From NCBI GenBank assembly GCA_938024025.1, contig CALJBY010000312.1, positions 1 to 5,303 on the forward strand: DNA of 5,303 nt, given 5' to 3'. The notes beneath the pieces were generated by a model that did not search any database, had not been told where the DNA came from, and saw only the letters and a program-made list of their open reading frames with translations. How positions within the stretch are numbered: position 1 is the first letter of the stretch; each line of letters starts with the position of its first letter. Shown here piece after piece: positions 1 through 5,275 of the stretch. The DNA comes from an uncultured bacterium. Its GTDB lineage: Bacteria; Desulfobacterota; WTBG01. Position numbers and translations under genes: made by a program.

Positions 1-95
1 CGCATCTCCTCCTCCACTCTTAAAAATGTGGGGAGGATATGCAGGGTGTCATCTGTTAAAAATGCTCTCGTATTCACGGTATCCATATTGCCCAC
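1..95 (-). CDS. 5' end of an unrecognised gene, cut by the window edge
   Basis: Only the first 29-32 codons are visible; the gene continues beyond base 1. Two starts share the frame: GTG at 95-93, with GGAG at 104-101 ending 5 nt before it, and ATG at 86-84. The GTG is better placed for ribosome binding. The ATG-started peptide begins MDTVNTRAFLTDDTLHIL and continues with PTFLRVEEEMR. It reads like a soluble, mixed hydrophobic/acidic N-terminus with no signal peptide or membrane segment. An in-frame stop lies upstream of the GTG, so the frame is bounded. The gene follows the 143-residue membrane-protein gene on the same strand after a gap of about 77 nt and could be co-transcribed with it. 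I do not recognise the family. The evidence is a sensible start, an SD-like sequence and a protein-like translation over a short stretch. Confidence 0.5.
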   Translation of the reverse strand, partial: MGNMDTVNTRAFLTDDTLHILPTFLRVEEEM

Positions 96-172
96 TATTT
101 CTCCGGAAGCACGGCACCTGAGTTCTCACGAGCAACAAAACCGGCAGGTAACGGGTTGAGATAGCGTACTGG

Positions 173-604
173 TTACAGTCTCCTCTTAAACTGATAGATG
201 CCACCGGCCAGTACCATGGCCACACAAATGAGGATAACTATTCTTAGATCAGGAAATGAAATCCAGAGGGCTACTGCAATGAATCCGGACAGGAGAAACA
301 GTGCAGCGGCAAACAGTCGTAGGAAGGGACTGCGTTGGGCAGCTCTTTCCTTTCTCCTGTCGGGAAGGTAGTAAACTTGTGCACTGAGCACAATTCTTTT
401 TATGCATGTATCGATGAGGAGGGTATTCCCCGTGTGCTCACGACAGGTTCTATACTTCTCTCCAGCCAGGGGAAGCTGGCGGGTGGCTATACAGTAATCA
501 ATAAATGCATTGTGGACTGTTTCACTGTCAAAATCCTCCAGGACCTTGAACCACAGTTCTTCGGCCACCTTTCTTACACAACCATCTTCATTCACCGTAC
601 TCAT
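173..604 (-). CDS. Hypothetical protein with C-terminal two-helix membrane hairpin
   Basis: This 143-residue protein has an N-terminal soluble part (about residues 1-90) and two adjacent hydrophobic segments (about 93-115 and 118-137), ending in the basic tail KRRL. That suggests a cytoplasmic domain anchored to the inner membrane by a helical hairpin. The soluble part carries FIDYCIATRQLPLAGEKYR (about 34-52), then a Cys-containing helix and a basic stretch (PDRRKER) before the membrane. I recall similar FIxYC...LPxAxxKYR motifs in uncharacterised deltaproteobacterial proteins, but cannot verify this here. I chose the ATG at 604 because GGGGG lies 8 nt upstream and a promoter candidate (674-702) sits just upstream. 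The frame stays open to an ATG at 733, but that longer form would start upstream of the promoter and adds an unconvincing Arg/Cys-rich segment. No function can be assigned. Confidence 0.72.
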   Translation of the reverse strand: MSTVNEDGCVRKVAEELWFKVLEDFDSETVHNAFIDYCIATRQLPLAGEKYRTCREHTGNTLLIDTCIKRIVLSAQVYYLPDRRKERAAQRSPFLRLFAAALFLLSGFIAVALWISFPDLRIVILICVAMVLAGGIYQFKRRL

Positions 605-673
605 TGATGGCACCCCCGTCACGAGAAACCTTATAGCATGTTTCCTTAGAGCCCTAACGGAAAATCCGCATCG

Positions 674-702
674 ATAATTACATAGCCCGGTAAAATTGTC
701 AA
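674..702 (-). promoter_or_regulatory. Candidate sigma70-type promoter for the 143-residue membrane protein gene
   Basis: On the minus strand a perfect TTGACA -35 box lies at 702-697. After a 17-nt spacer comes AATTAT at 679-674, which matches 4 of 6 bases of TATAAT. Transcription would start near base 667, giving a leader of about 63 nt before the ATG at 604. The position supports the shorter start of that gene. It rests on sequence match only. Confidence 0.4.
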
Positions 703-733
703 AACTTTCCCGCTGCCTCCTGTGTGCAGACAC

Positions 734-762
734 TTGACATCCTCTAAAAAAAAGGATATTTT
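734..762 (+). promoter_or_regulatory. Candidate sigma70-type promoter for the macrodomain-gspC-smr cluster
   Basis: A perfect TTGACA lies at 734-739, followed by a 17-nt spacer and TATTTT at 757-762 (4 of 6 to TATAAT). Transcription would begin near 769, about 26 nt before the macrodomain ATG and upstream of its ribosome-binding site. The spacer holds a run of eight A (746-753) and 5-bp inverted arms, ATCCT (739-743) and AGGAT (753-757). These could influence promoter shape or bind a regulator. No other equally good promoter was seen ahead of the downstream genes of the cluster. Confidence 0.5.
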
Positions 763-794
763 ACAACTACCTGCTATACCCAACTGAGGCAACC

Positions 795-1352
795 ATGAAG
801 GTGATCATTGGCACTGCAACCCTAGAACTGGTAGAAGGAGACATCACCCGGCAAACGGTTGACGCCATAGTCAACGCTGCCAATACCACGCTCTTAGGCG
901 GTGGTGGCGTTGATGGCGCCATACACCGTGCTGGAGGCCCAGCCATTCTGGAAGAGTGTAGAAAGGTGGGGGGCCGCCCAACCGGCGAAGCGGTCATCAC
1001 CACAGGCGGGAATCTTCCTGCGAAACAGGTAATCCACACCGTTGGGCCGGTGTGGCGTGACGGTTCTCACCGGGAACCTGAACTATTACAGAGTGCCTAT
1101 AAAAACAGTCTCATACAAGCTGAACGGCACCGGTGCAGCAGTATTGCCTTTCCCTCTATCAGTACGGGTGCCTATCGATTTCCTCTGGACAAAGCGTCCC
1201 GCATTGCACTCTCAACGATTATCGACCATTTAAAAGGTACGACACCTATTACAGCAGTGCGTTTTGTTCTCTTTGACAGCGCGGCACGTGCAACTTACGA
1301 AAAAACCCTACACCACTTATCTGCGGAAGATAAGGACATCAAGAACGTTTAG
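795..1352 (+). CDS. ymdB: Macrodomain protein, O-acetyl-ADP-ribose deacetylase / ADP-ribosyl hydrolase (YmdB/MacroD type)
   Basis: The 185-residue protein is a single macrodomain, close in length to E. coli YmdB. Motifs in order are EGDIT (14-18); DAIVNAANTTLLGGGGVDG (23-41), the ADP-ribose binding loop; GRPTGEAVIT (60-69); VIHTVGPVW (79-87); and AFPSISTGAYRFP (118-130). N30 and D40 match the catalytic Asn/Asp of the MacroD/YmdB group, and Y127 sits where YmdB has its active-site Tyr. Family members hydrolyse O-acetyl-ADP-ribose and remove mono-ADP-ribose from acidic side chains in the cytoplasm. YmdB is also reported to modulate RNase III; nothing here tests that. The ATG at 795 has GAGG at 786-789 with 5-nt spacing. 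It is the first gene after the 734-762 promoter and is followed by gspC after 38 nt. The symbol is given by family resemblance and orthology is not proven. No ADP-ribosyltransferase or toxin gene lies next to it in this window. Confidence 0.93.
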   Translation: MKVIIGTATLELVEGDITRQTVDAIVNAANTTLLGGGGVDGAIHRAGGPAILEECRKVGGRPTGEAVITTGGNLPAKQVIHTVGPVWRDGSHREPELLQSAYKNSLIQAERHRCSSIAFPSISTGAYRFPLDKASRIALSTIIDHLKGTTPITAVRFVLFDSAARATYEKTLHHLSAEDKDIKNV

Positions 1353-1390
1353 CCCTACTCCTGTAACCTTACAAACATTTGGTTAACATT

Positions 1391-2269
1391 ATGTCAAAAT
1401 ATTTCTACATTGCAGTAGCCGCTGTCGGACTCCTCCTCATCATTGCGTTTACCCTGCTCTCCTATATTGACAAAATGATGCTCGACCCTTCAAAAAACCT
1501 TTCTGAAAATACCACAGCTGACCTATCCCCCAAGCCCGGCACAGAACCATACCAGATGCTCTCTTCCAAAAAGTATGGAGATAACCCAAAAGAGAGTGTA
1601 CCTCCTTCTACTAATACCACCAAGGGCAAGACACAAACCCCGCCTTCGATTAATCTGAGGCTTGTGGGAACAACCGTTTTCGGAGAAAAATCTTCCGTTA
1701 TACTGGAAGATCCTACGAGGGGCACCCAGGGGGTCTACCGGCTGGGAGATATCATACAGGGATACACGATAACCACCATACTCAATGACAGTGTAACCCT
1801 GACCAAACAAGACCAGGAACTGGTGCTTATGTTAGCGCAAGGTGGTAACAGCCCCCTATCAGATCAGTTTTTTAAGAAAGTGGATGAGAATTCATGGAAG
1901 GTGTCGGCCGATAAGATCACCGATATGGTAAGTAATATCGATCAGTACGTGGGACAGGTGATTGCCTACCAGCATCGGGAGAACGGGAAGCCCGCTGGTT
2001 TCCGGATCCGTCACCTCAAGGAGGGAAATGATTTTGAAAAAATGGGGATTAAAAACGAAGATATTATAAAACGAGTAAATGGCATTGATGTCAATGACTT
2101 ATCAAGTGTTGTTAAAGCTGTTTACCAACTAAGTGGCGACACCAATTTCACCGTAGAGATGGAAAGGGATGGCCAGAAACAAATGCAAAACTACCAGCTA
2201 GACAAAAATGTTAATGCACTTGTACCCATTATTTCCGGTATGTTCAATATGACTTTGGGGGGGGACTAA
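1391..2269 (+). CDS. gspC: GspC-like type II secretion system inner-membrane protein with PDZ domain
   Basis: The 292-residue protein has the GspC layout. An N-terminal membrane anchor (about residues 5-26) is followed by a Pro/Ser/Thr/Lys-rich periplasmic linker (about 32-86). Next comes an HR (homology region) domain (about 87-148) with LRLVGTTVFGEKSSVILE and the G-x-Y-x-x-G-D pattern in GVYRLGDII. A PDZ domain fills about 190-262, with GFRIRHLKEG and the downstream KNEDIIKRVNGIDV. In known systems GspC links the inner-membrane platform to the outer-membrane secretin GspD through its HR domain. I chose the ATG at 1391 because the anchor follows at once; a TTG at 1379 adds only four residues. 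Neither start has a convincing Shine-Dalgarno sequence. It is oddly isolated: no gspD or other gsp gene is visible, and a small membrane ORF and smr follow instead. A G8 run (2257-2264) lies just before the stop. A GspC-like protein with another periplasmic role is possible. Confidence 0.85.
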   Translation: MSKYFYIAVAAVGLLLIIAFTLLSYIDKMMLDPSKNLSENTTADLSPKPGTEPYQMLSSKKYGDNPKESVPPSTNTTKGKTQTPPSINLRLVGTTVFGEKSSVILEDPTRGTQGVYRLGDIIQGYTITTILNDSVTLTKQDQELVLMLAQGGNSPLSDQFFKKVDENSWKVSADKITDMVSNIDQYVGQVIAYQHRENGKPAGFRIRHLKEGNDFEKMGIKNEDIIKRVNGIDVNDLSSVVKAVYQLSGDTNFTVEMERDGQKQMQNYQLDKNVNALVPIISGMFNMTLGGD

Positions 2270-2271
2270 AC

Positions 2272-2412
2272 ATGAAATGGTTTCTCTTCTTAGCGCCCCG
2301 GCAGATTGATGCCATAGGGAAGTGGTGGTTAAACAAAGCCCAGGATATCACCTATCGTTTCTGGGGCATCATTATTTTGATCCTGGGCATTACCCTCTTT
2401 TCCTGGCTATGA
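2272..2412 (+). CDS. Small (46-residue) single-helix membrane protein
   Basis: The ATG at 2272 follows the gspC stop by 2 nt, and the G8 run at 2257-2264 can serve as its ribosome-binding site, so translation is probably coupled to gspC. The protein has a short hydrophobic start (MKWFLFLAP), a polar/amphipathic middle (QIDAIGKWWLNKAQDITYR) and a C-terminal membrane helix (about 30-46, WGIIILILGITLFSWL). The order Pro, polar helix, Asn...Ile..Arg-Phe, Gly, hydrophobic helix resembles by eye the second half of YjeT/DUF2065 proteins. Those usually have an extra N-terminal helix that is missing here, so the resemblance is tentative. Length and composition suit a small accessory membrane protein, perhaps a GspC partner, but this is inference from position. 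The main alternative is a chance ORF. Tight spacing, a compact translation and a clean hydrophobic C-terminus argue for a real gene. Confidence 0.62.
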   Translation: MKWFLFLAPRQIDAIGKWWLNKAQDITYRFWGIIILILGITLFSWL

Positions 2413-2456
2413 ACAAAAAGTCCGTCCACACGTGTAATCAATAAGGGGCACAGGTG

Positions 2457-2759
2457 ATGAAAGAGGAAGAAGAAAATCTCTTCGAAGAACCGGTCAAGGT
2501 GCCCATCGAACCGAGGATAGATCTGCACACCTTCGCCCCGCGGGACATACCTGACCTGCTGGAAAGCTATCTTTCTGAATGCCACAAGGCGGGATTACGG
2601 GAAGTGCGCATTATTCATGGGAAAGGTATCGGGGTACAAAGAAAGATAGTACAAGCCTTTCTACAAAAAAACCCCCTCATCGAAACATTTTTCCAAGCTC
2701 CACCCGAAGCCGGAGGATGGGGTGCAACCGTCGCTGTCCTTAGAAAACGCACACCATGA
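2457..2759 (+). CDS. Stand-alone Smr (small MutS-related) domain protein
   Basis: The 100-residue protein is an acidic leader (KEEEENLFEE) followed by one Smr domain (about 18-97). Diagnostic motifs are IDLHTF (21-26, the DLH motif), RIIHGKGIG (51-59, the HGKG motif) and the C-terminal GGWGATVAVL (86-95). Smr domains occur at the C-terminus of MutS2 and as single proteins. They act as nicking endonucleases on DNA or cleave mRNA on stalled or collided ribosomes, as with SmrB. DLH and HGKG are intact, so the domain is likely functional, but sequence alone cannot say whether the target is DNA or RNA. Start choice is uncertain by one codon: AAGGGG at 2443-2448 lies 8 nt before the ATG at 2457 and 5 nt before an in-frame GTG at 2454. 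It lies 44 nt after the 46-residue ORF, at the end of the plus-strand cluster, and converges on citrate synthase. Confidence 0.9.
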   Translation: MKEEEENLFEEPVKVPIEPRIDLHTFAPRDIPDLLESYLSECHKAGLREVRIIHGKGIGVQRKIVQAFLQKNPLIETFFQAPPEAGGWGATVAVLRKRTP

Positions 2760-2795
2760 AACGTCTTTTGGGATAAGCCTACCCGGTACACCCGT

Positions 2796-4208
2796 TTAAT
2801 GCGATCGTTTGTCCCGCTCAGCAAGCGGTACAAAGGCATTATTAAATTCGCCTGTATACATCGCGCGCGGGCGGAAGATACGGTTATTCTGCAAGTATTC
2901 GAGGACCCGCGCACTCCATCCGGAAACACGACTTACGGCAAAAATCGGCGTAAACATCTCGGGTTGGATCCCTAAACAGCTGTAAACAATCCCTGAATAA
3001 AAATCGACGTTGGGGAAGATGCCCTTTTGTGCAGCAAGCCTGGTGGACACTTCACCTTCCAACTTGTGGGCTGTCTGGAAAAGGGTTTTTTTACCTTCGT
3101 TGCGTTCCACCAGGAATTGAGCGAGCGGGCCCAGAATCCGTGCCCGTGGATCATACGCCTTATAGACACGATGTCCAAACCCTGCTATTTTAATTTTTTT
3201 ATTTAGTGCATTATCCAACCAGGCTTTTACATTACCCGGCTTACCAATTTCATCGAGTGTGCGTATAACCTGTTCATTGGCGCCGCCATGGAGCGGGCCA
3301 TTAAGAGCCGCAATACCCGCACCCACTGAAAAATAAACATCAGACAGTGTTGAGGCTACAACCATGGAGGAAAAGGTGCTGGCATTCATTCCATGGTCTG
3401 CGTGGAGAATAAGGGCAATATCCATGACCCGTTCTTCAACCGGTGAGGGTCTTTGACCCGTGATCATGTAGAGGAGATTTGCGGCATGGCTCAGCTCAGG
3501 ATCGGGTTCTATGGGCATGTGCCCCTGACGAACCCGTGCAATAGCTGCCGTAAGTGTGGCAACACCTGATATCAGGTGATAGCAGGCTTCAATGCCCCCT
3601 GCATCCTCCAGCTGCTGCCCGGCCCGCTTCTTTGCGGCCATACGGGAACGTTTGAATTCGTAAATAGCTTGCCGTTCGCCCCGTGGCGCTGTTTCCATGG
3701 GAATCGAATCTTCATCGGCCCCTATTGCATCAACGGTCGTGGGTCTCCCTTCCTCCTGGTCCACAAAGGTAAATTCCTGCCGCATCAGATTGGTGCCAAG
3801 ACGGAGCGCAGCCATCGCATTCATCTTTTCCACCTCAAAGCCCATAAGCAGGCGCAGGGTCGCATTGAGAAAACGGTACTGCACCAGTTTGTTCTTGAAG
3901 GTCTTCAGTTGTTTCACCGTTGGAAGGGTGCCGTGCATAAGAAGATAGGAGACCTCTTCAAAGGTCGCATGTGCACACAAATCAAAAATGTCATAGCCCC
4001 GGTAGATGAGCCATCCCTTTGCACCATTGACATAACCAATTTTACTCTCACAGGCAATCGCCCCCTCAAGGCCGGGCCCAACCGTGCACGTTACCGGCCA
4101 TTGAACAGGCTGTGTCAGCTCCGGTTCCGGTGTATTACTTGTCTCTTCCCGTGCCTTGCGGCCCGCAGCCACTAGTAAATCGGTAATGTTTTGTGTCTCA
4201 TCATGCAT
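2796..4208 (-). CDS. gltA: Citrate synthase, long form with N-terminal extension and central insertion
   Basis: This enzyme condenses oxaloacetate with acetyl-CoA to citrate, the entry step of the TCA cycle, in the cytoplasm. The catalytic triad is recognisable: His272 in HADHGMNAST, His307 in NGPLHGGANE and Asp402 in PNVDFYSGI. GFGHRVYKAYDPRAR (about 343-357) and the C-terminal RPRAMYTG are also typical. At 470 residues it exceeds the common bacterial forms of about 370-435. The extra length is a 40-45-residue N-terminal extension before the core and a charged insertion at about 157-203, between LRLGTNLMRQ and the CYHLISGVATL helix. The residue after the catalytic His is Gly where many homologues have Glu. 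The gene is intact with no frameshift. The ATG at 4208 has GAGGT at 4219-4215, 6 nt upstream. It follows the Cys-rich gene on the same strand after 148 nt. A 2-methylcitrate synthase activity cannot be excluded. Confidence 0.95.
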   Translation of the reverse strand: MHDETQNITDLLVAAGRKAREETSNTPEPELTQPVQWPVTCTVGPGLEGAIACESKIGYVNGAKGWLIYRGYDIFDLCAHATFEEVSYLLMHGTLPTVKQLKTFKNKLVQYRFLNATLRLLMGFEVEKMNAMAALRLGTNLMRQEFTFVDQEEGRPTTVDAIGADEDSIPMETAPRGERQAIYEFKRSRMAAKKRAGQQLEDAGGIEACYHLISGVATLTAAIARVRQGHMPIEPDPELSHAANLLYMITGQRPSPVEERVMDIALILHADHGMNASTFSSMVVASTLSDVYFSVGAGIAALNGPLHGGANEQVIRTLDEIGKPGNVKAWLDNALNKKIKIAGFGHRVYKAYDPRARILGPLAQFLVERNEGKKTLFQTAHKLEGEVSTRLAAQKGIFPNVDFYSGIVYSCLGIQPEMFTPIFAVSRVSGWSARVLEYLQNNRIFRPRAMYTGEFNNAFVPLAERDKRSH

Positions 4209-4356
4209 AGCTCTTACCTCATTGTAATTAATGGTAGAAAGACTCTTTGTGTGGTGCTATCGTTTTCCCCTGAGGTCATCACGCCGTGGAGAGCGTTTTG
4301 CCAGCACCCCTCTGAGCACCAAGGCATCCAGCAGGGAGCACAGTCAGCACAACTGG
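4209..4356 (-). other. Intergenic region upstream of citrate synthase, with repeated AGCAC words
   Basis: This 148-bp stretch separates the Cys-rich gene stop from the citrate synthase start. It holds the citrate synthase ribosome-binding site (GAGGT, 4219-4215 on the minus strand). It also has four copies of AGCAC at 4303, 4315, 4337 and 4346 (GTGCT on the minus strand). I found no convincing -35/-10 pair and no strong terminator hairpin, so I cannot say whether citrate synthase has its own promoter or is read through from upstream. Confidence 0.35.
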
Positions 4357-4707
4357 TCACTTCTTGACTTCACTGTTAAGGTAAAGGCGAAGAGGGCATT
4401 TACACAGGAAACGCTCCCCGGAAGTATGTGCAAAGGTGCACGCGTGCATCTTTTTTTCTAGACACACAAGAAGTGATGCTAATCCACTGTCCCCTGTTGT
4501 GAATAAAGGGTCACTCTTTGCGGTAGCGCACAAAAAATCCTTTGGGCAGGTAATGCCGCCAACAATTTCCTTAATGTTAACAAGTGGTTGCATGCCCTTA
4601 TTGCCTAACCCCTCCCGCACCGAGTTATACAGGCTATACACGATTTTAAAAACAAGTGATCCTATGATCATCCCCATCAACAAATAAAGCATCAGTGCCG
4701 GAAACAT
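4357..4707 (-). CDS. Membrane-anchored hypothetical protein with six conserved-looking cysteines
   Basis: The 116-residue protein has one N-terminal membrane helix (about 2-24). A short basic linker follows, then a soluble domain with six Cys at 54, 60, 82, 90, 102 and 104, spaced C-x5-C-x21-C-x7-C-x11-C-x-C. Key segments are ITCPKDFLC (52-60), GLASLLVCLE (75-84) and the C-terminal FLCKCPLRLYL (100-110). I recall similar CPKDFxC...GLxxFLxCLE...CxCPLRxYI proteins from deltaproteobacterial and related genomes, all uncharacterised; this is memory, not a search. Clustered Cys suggest metal or Fe-S binding, or disulfides if the domain is periplasmic. The helix is not followed by a cleavage site, so it is an anchor and not a signal peptide. 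The ATG at 4707 has a purine-rich AAGGATGAAAGGG stretch whose GGG ends 8 nt upstream. It lies upstream of citrate synthase on the same strand, with no clear functional tie. Confidence 0.72.
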   Translation of the reverse strand: MFPALMLYLLMGMIIGSLVFKIVYSLYNSVREGLGNKGMQPLVNIKEIVGGITCPKDFLCATAKSDPLFTTGDSGLASLLVCLEKKMHACTFAHTSGERFLCKCPLRLYLNSEVKK

Positions 4708-4965
4708 GTTCTACGCCCTTTCATCCTTCTTACAGATCAACTCAGTAACCGCTACCGAACGAGCGTATGAGTGGAAAACAACCGTACCATACACATCGGC
4801 TTCGCACAGGTAACTTCTCCGGGCTGCCGTTCTTAAACCTCCTCACATAACCCCTATCAGCAGTAGAAAACGTTACCAGAACCTTGCTGCTTGGGACAAA
4901 CAATGGTTAATATAGTATCGTATCAGCTAAACAGCTTTTTTGCAATAGCCTTTCCTCCTCCTTAC
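4708..4965 (-). other. Leader/intergenic region of the Cys-rich membrane protein gene
   Basis: There is no confident gene in this ~258-bp stretch. On the minus strand a weak promoter candidate, TTGCAA (4945-4940), 17 nt, TACGAT (4922-4917), matches 4 of 6 at each box. It would give a leader of about 200 nt. A TATATT at 4914-4909 is an alternative -10 without a partner. A 43-codon open frame with no start codon ends with TAG at 4713-4711, 3 nt before the Cys-rich gene's ATG. Inverted arms CAGCA (4860-4864) and TGCTG (4885-4889) flank a 20-nt loop. I recognise no riboswitch class. Confidence 0.25.
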
Positions 4966-5175
4966 TCACCTTTCCGTATTGTCAAAACCAAAGGACAGAA
5001 AAATTGCACCGCCCCAGATACATAATCCATGGAGGCGAATATTTATTCTGGACAAATGTATTACCGCCAAGACAATCCCAATAAATGAATCAAGTACATT
5101 TAACAGGGCAAGCACAGGCGCGAAGAAAGCAGAGTAAAAACACGAATGTCTAAAATAAAAATCAGGAGTCAGAAG
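4966..5175 (-). pseudogene. Possible 3' remnant of a membrane-protein gene
   Basis: A minus-strand frame of 69 sense codons ends with TGA at 4968-4966 and has no ATG. Its translation looks membrane-like: FYSAFFAPVLALLNVLDSFI, then GIVLAVIHLSR, a short basic turn (INIRLHG), then a second hydrophobic stretch (LCIWGGAIFLSFGF) and the polar tail DNTER. Two helices with positive residues between them are more protein-like than a random frame. The frame opens inside the heptamer repeats (TGA at 5178-5176), so any original N-terminal part has been lost or replaced there. A GTG at 5115-5113 could start a 49-residue protein but has no Shine-Dalgarno sequence. I do not recognise the family. The alternative is a chance open frame in AT-rich intergenic DNA; a stop-free run of this length is unlikely but not rare enough to settle it. 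Confidence 0.3.
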
Positions 5176-5182
5176 TCAGAGG
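5162..5182. repeat. Degenerate 7-bp tandem repeat, TCAGRRG family
   Basis: Three consecutive heptamers read TCAGGAG, TCAGAAG and TCAGAGG. They differ at one or two positions and stay in strict 7-bp register. This is the first of three heptamer blocks at the right edge of the window. Short heptameric tandem repeats of this kind (STRR-like) are known in cyanobacterial and other genomes and are usually intergenic. Confidence 0.7.
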
Positions 5183-5188
5183 TTGTTT

Positions 5189-5257
5189 TCATTAGTCAAT
5201 TGTCATTAGCCATTGGCTAGAAGGATCAACAAATGACCATTGGCCATTGACAAATGG
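5189..5257. repeat. Degenerate 7-bp tandem repeat, YCATTRG family, in two blocks
   Basis: Four heptamers run from 5189 to 5216: TCATTAG, TCAATTG, TCATTAG, CCATTGG. After 13 bp, four more run from 5230 to 5257: CAAATGA, CCATTGG, CCATTGA, CAAATGG. The second block mixes units with near reverse complements (CCATTTG-like against CAAATGG), so short hairpins are possible. Register is kept within each block. Typical of degenerate intergenic heptamer arrays; no gene in them is evident. Confidence 0.7.
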
Positions 5258-5275
5258 CGACAAGATAAAAAACCC

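Noticed and set aside
1..21. Strong-looking ribosome-binding site (GGAGGAGGAG) before an ATG at 5-3 on the minus strand.
   Set aside because: The purines encode Glu-Glu-Glu in the partial gene that starts at 95 or 86, so the ATG is an internal Met.
20..64. Direct repeat TTAAAAATG at 20-28 and 56-64 as possible operator sites.
   Set aside because: Both copies fall inside the minus-strand partial gene and encode Phe-Leu codons in the same frame, so coding explains them.
605..733. N-terminal extension of the 143-residue membrane protein to an ATG at 733.
   Set aside because: It starts upstream of the best promoter, lacks a good ribosome-binding site and gives a Cys/Arg-rich unlikely peptide. 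The ATG at 604 has GGGGG 8 nt upstream.
2760..2795. Bidirectional terminator expected between the convergent smr and citrate synthase genes.
   Set aside because: The 36-bp gap contains no stem longer than a few base pairs and no T-run in a suitable position.
3576..4175. Long plus-strand open frame (199 codons) across the citrate synthase gene.
   Set aside because: It lies wholly antisense to an intact, clearly recognised citrate synthase, and its translation has no recognisable domain.
4231..4461. Plus-strand 76-codon frame between citrate synthase and the Cys-rich gene.
   Set aside because: It has no ribosome-binding site, overlaps the Cys-rich gene antisense and gives a low-complexity basic translation.
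4780..4801. Minus-strand AGCCG...CGGTT hairpin reminiscent of a group II intron segment.
   Set aside because: Only a 5-bp stem with one wobble matches. No domain V, no reverse transcriptase and no other intron landmarks are present.
4925..4941. Terminator-like AGCT-AAAC-AGCT followed by T6 on the plus strand.
   Set aside because: The stem is only 4 bp with an A/T-containing end, and no plus-strand gene lies upstream to terminate.
4903..5025. Plus-strand 40-codon ORF starting ATG at 4903.
   Set aside because: It has a weak ribosome-binding site, runs antisense to the hydrophobic frame at 4966-5175 and has no domain-like character.
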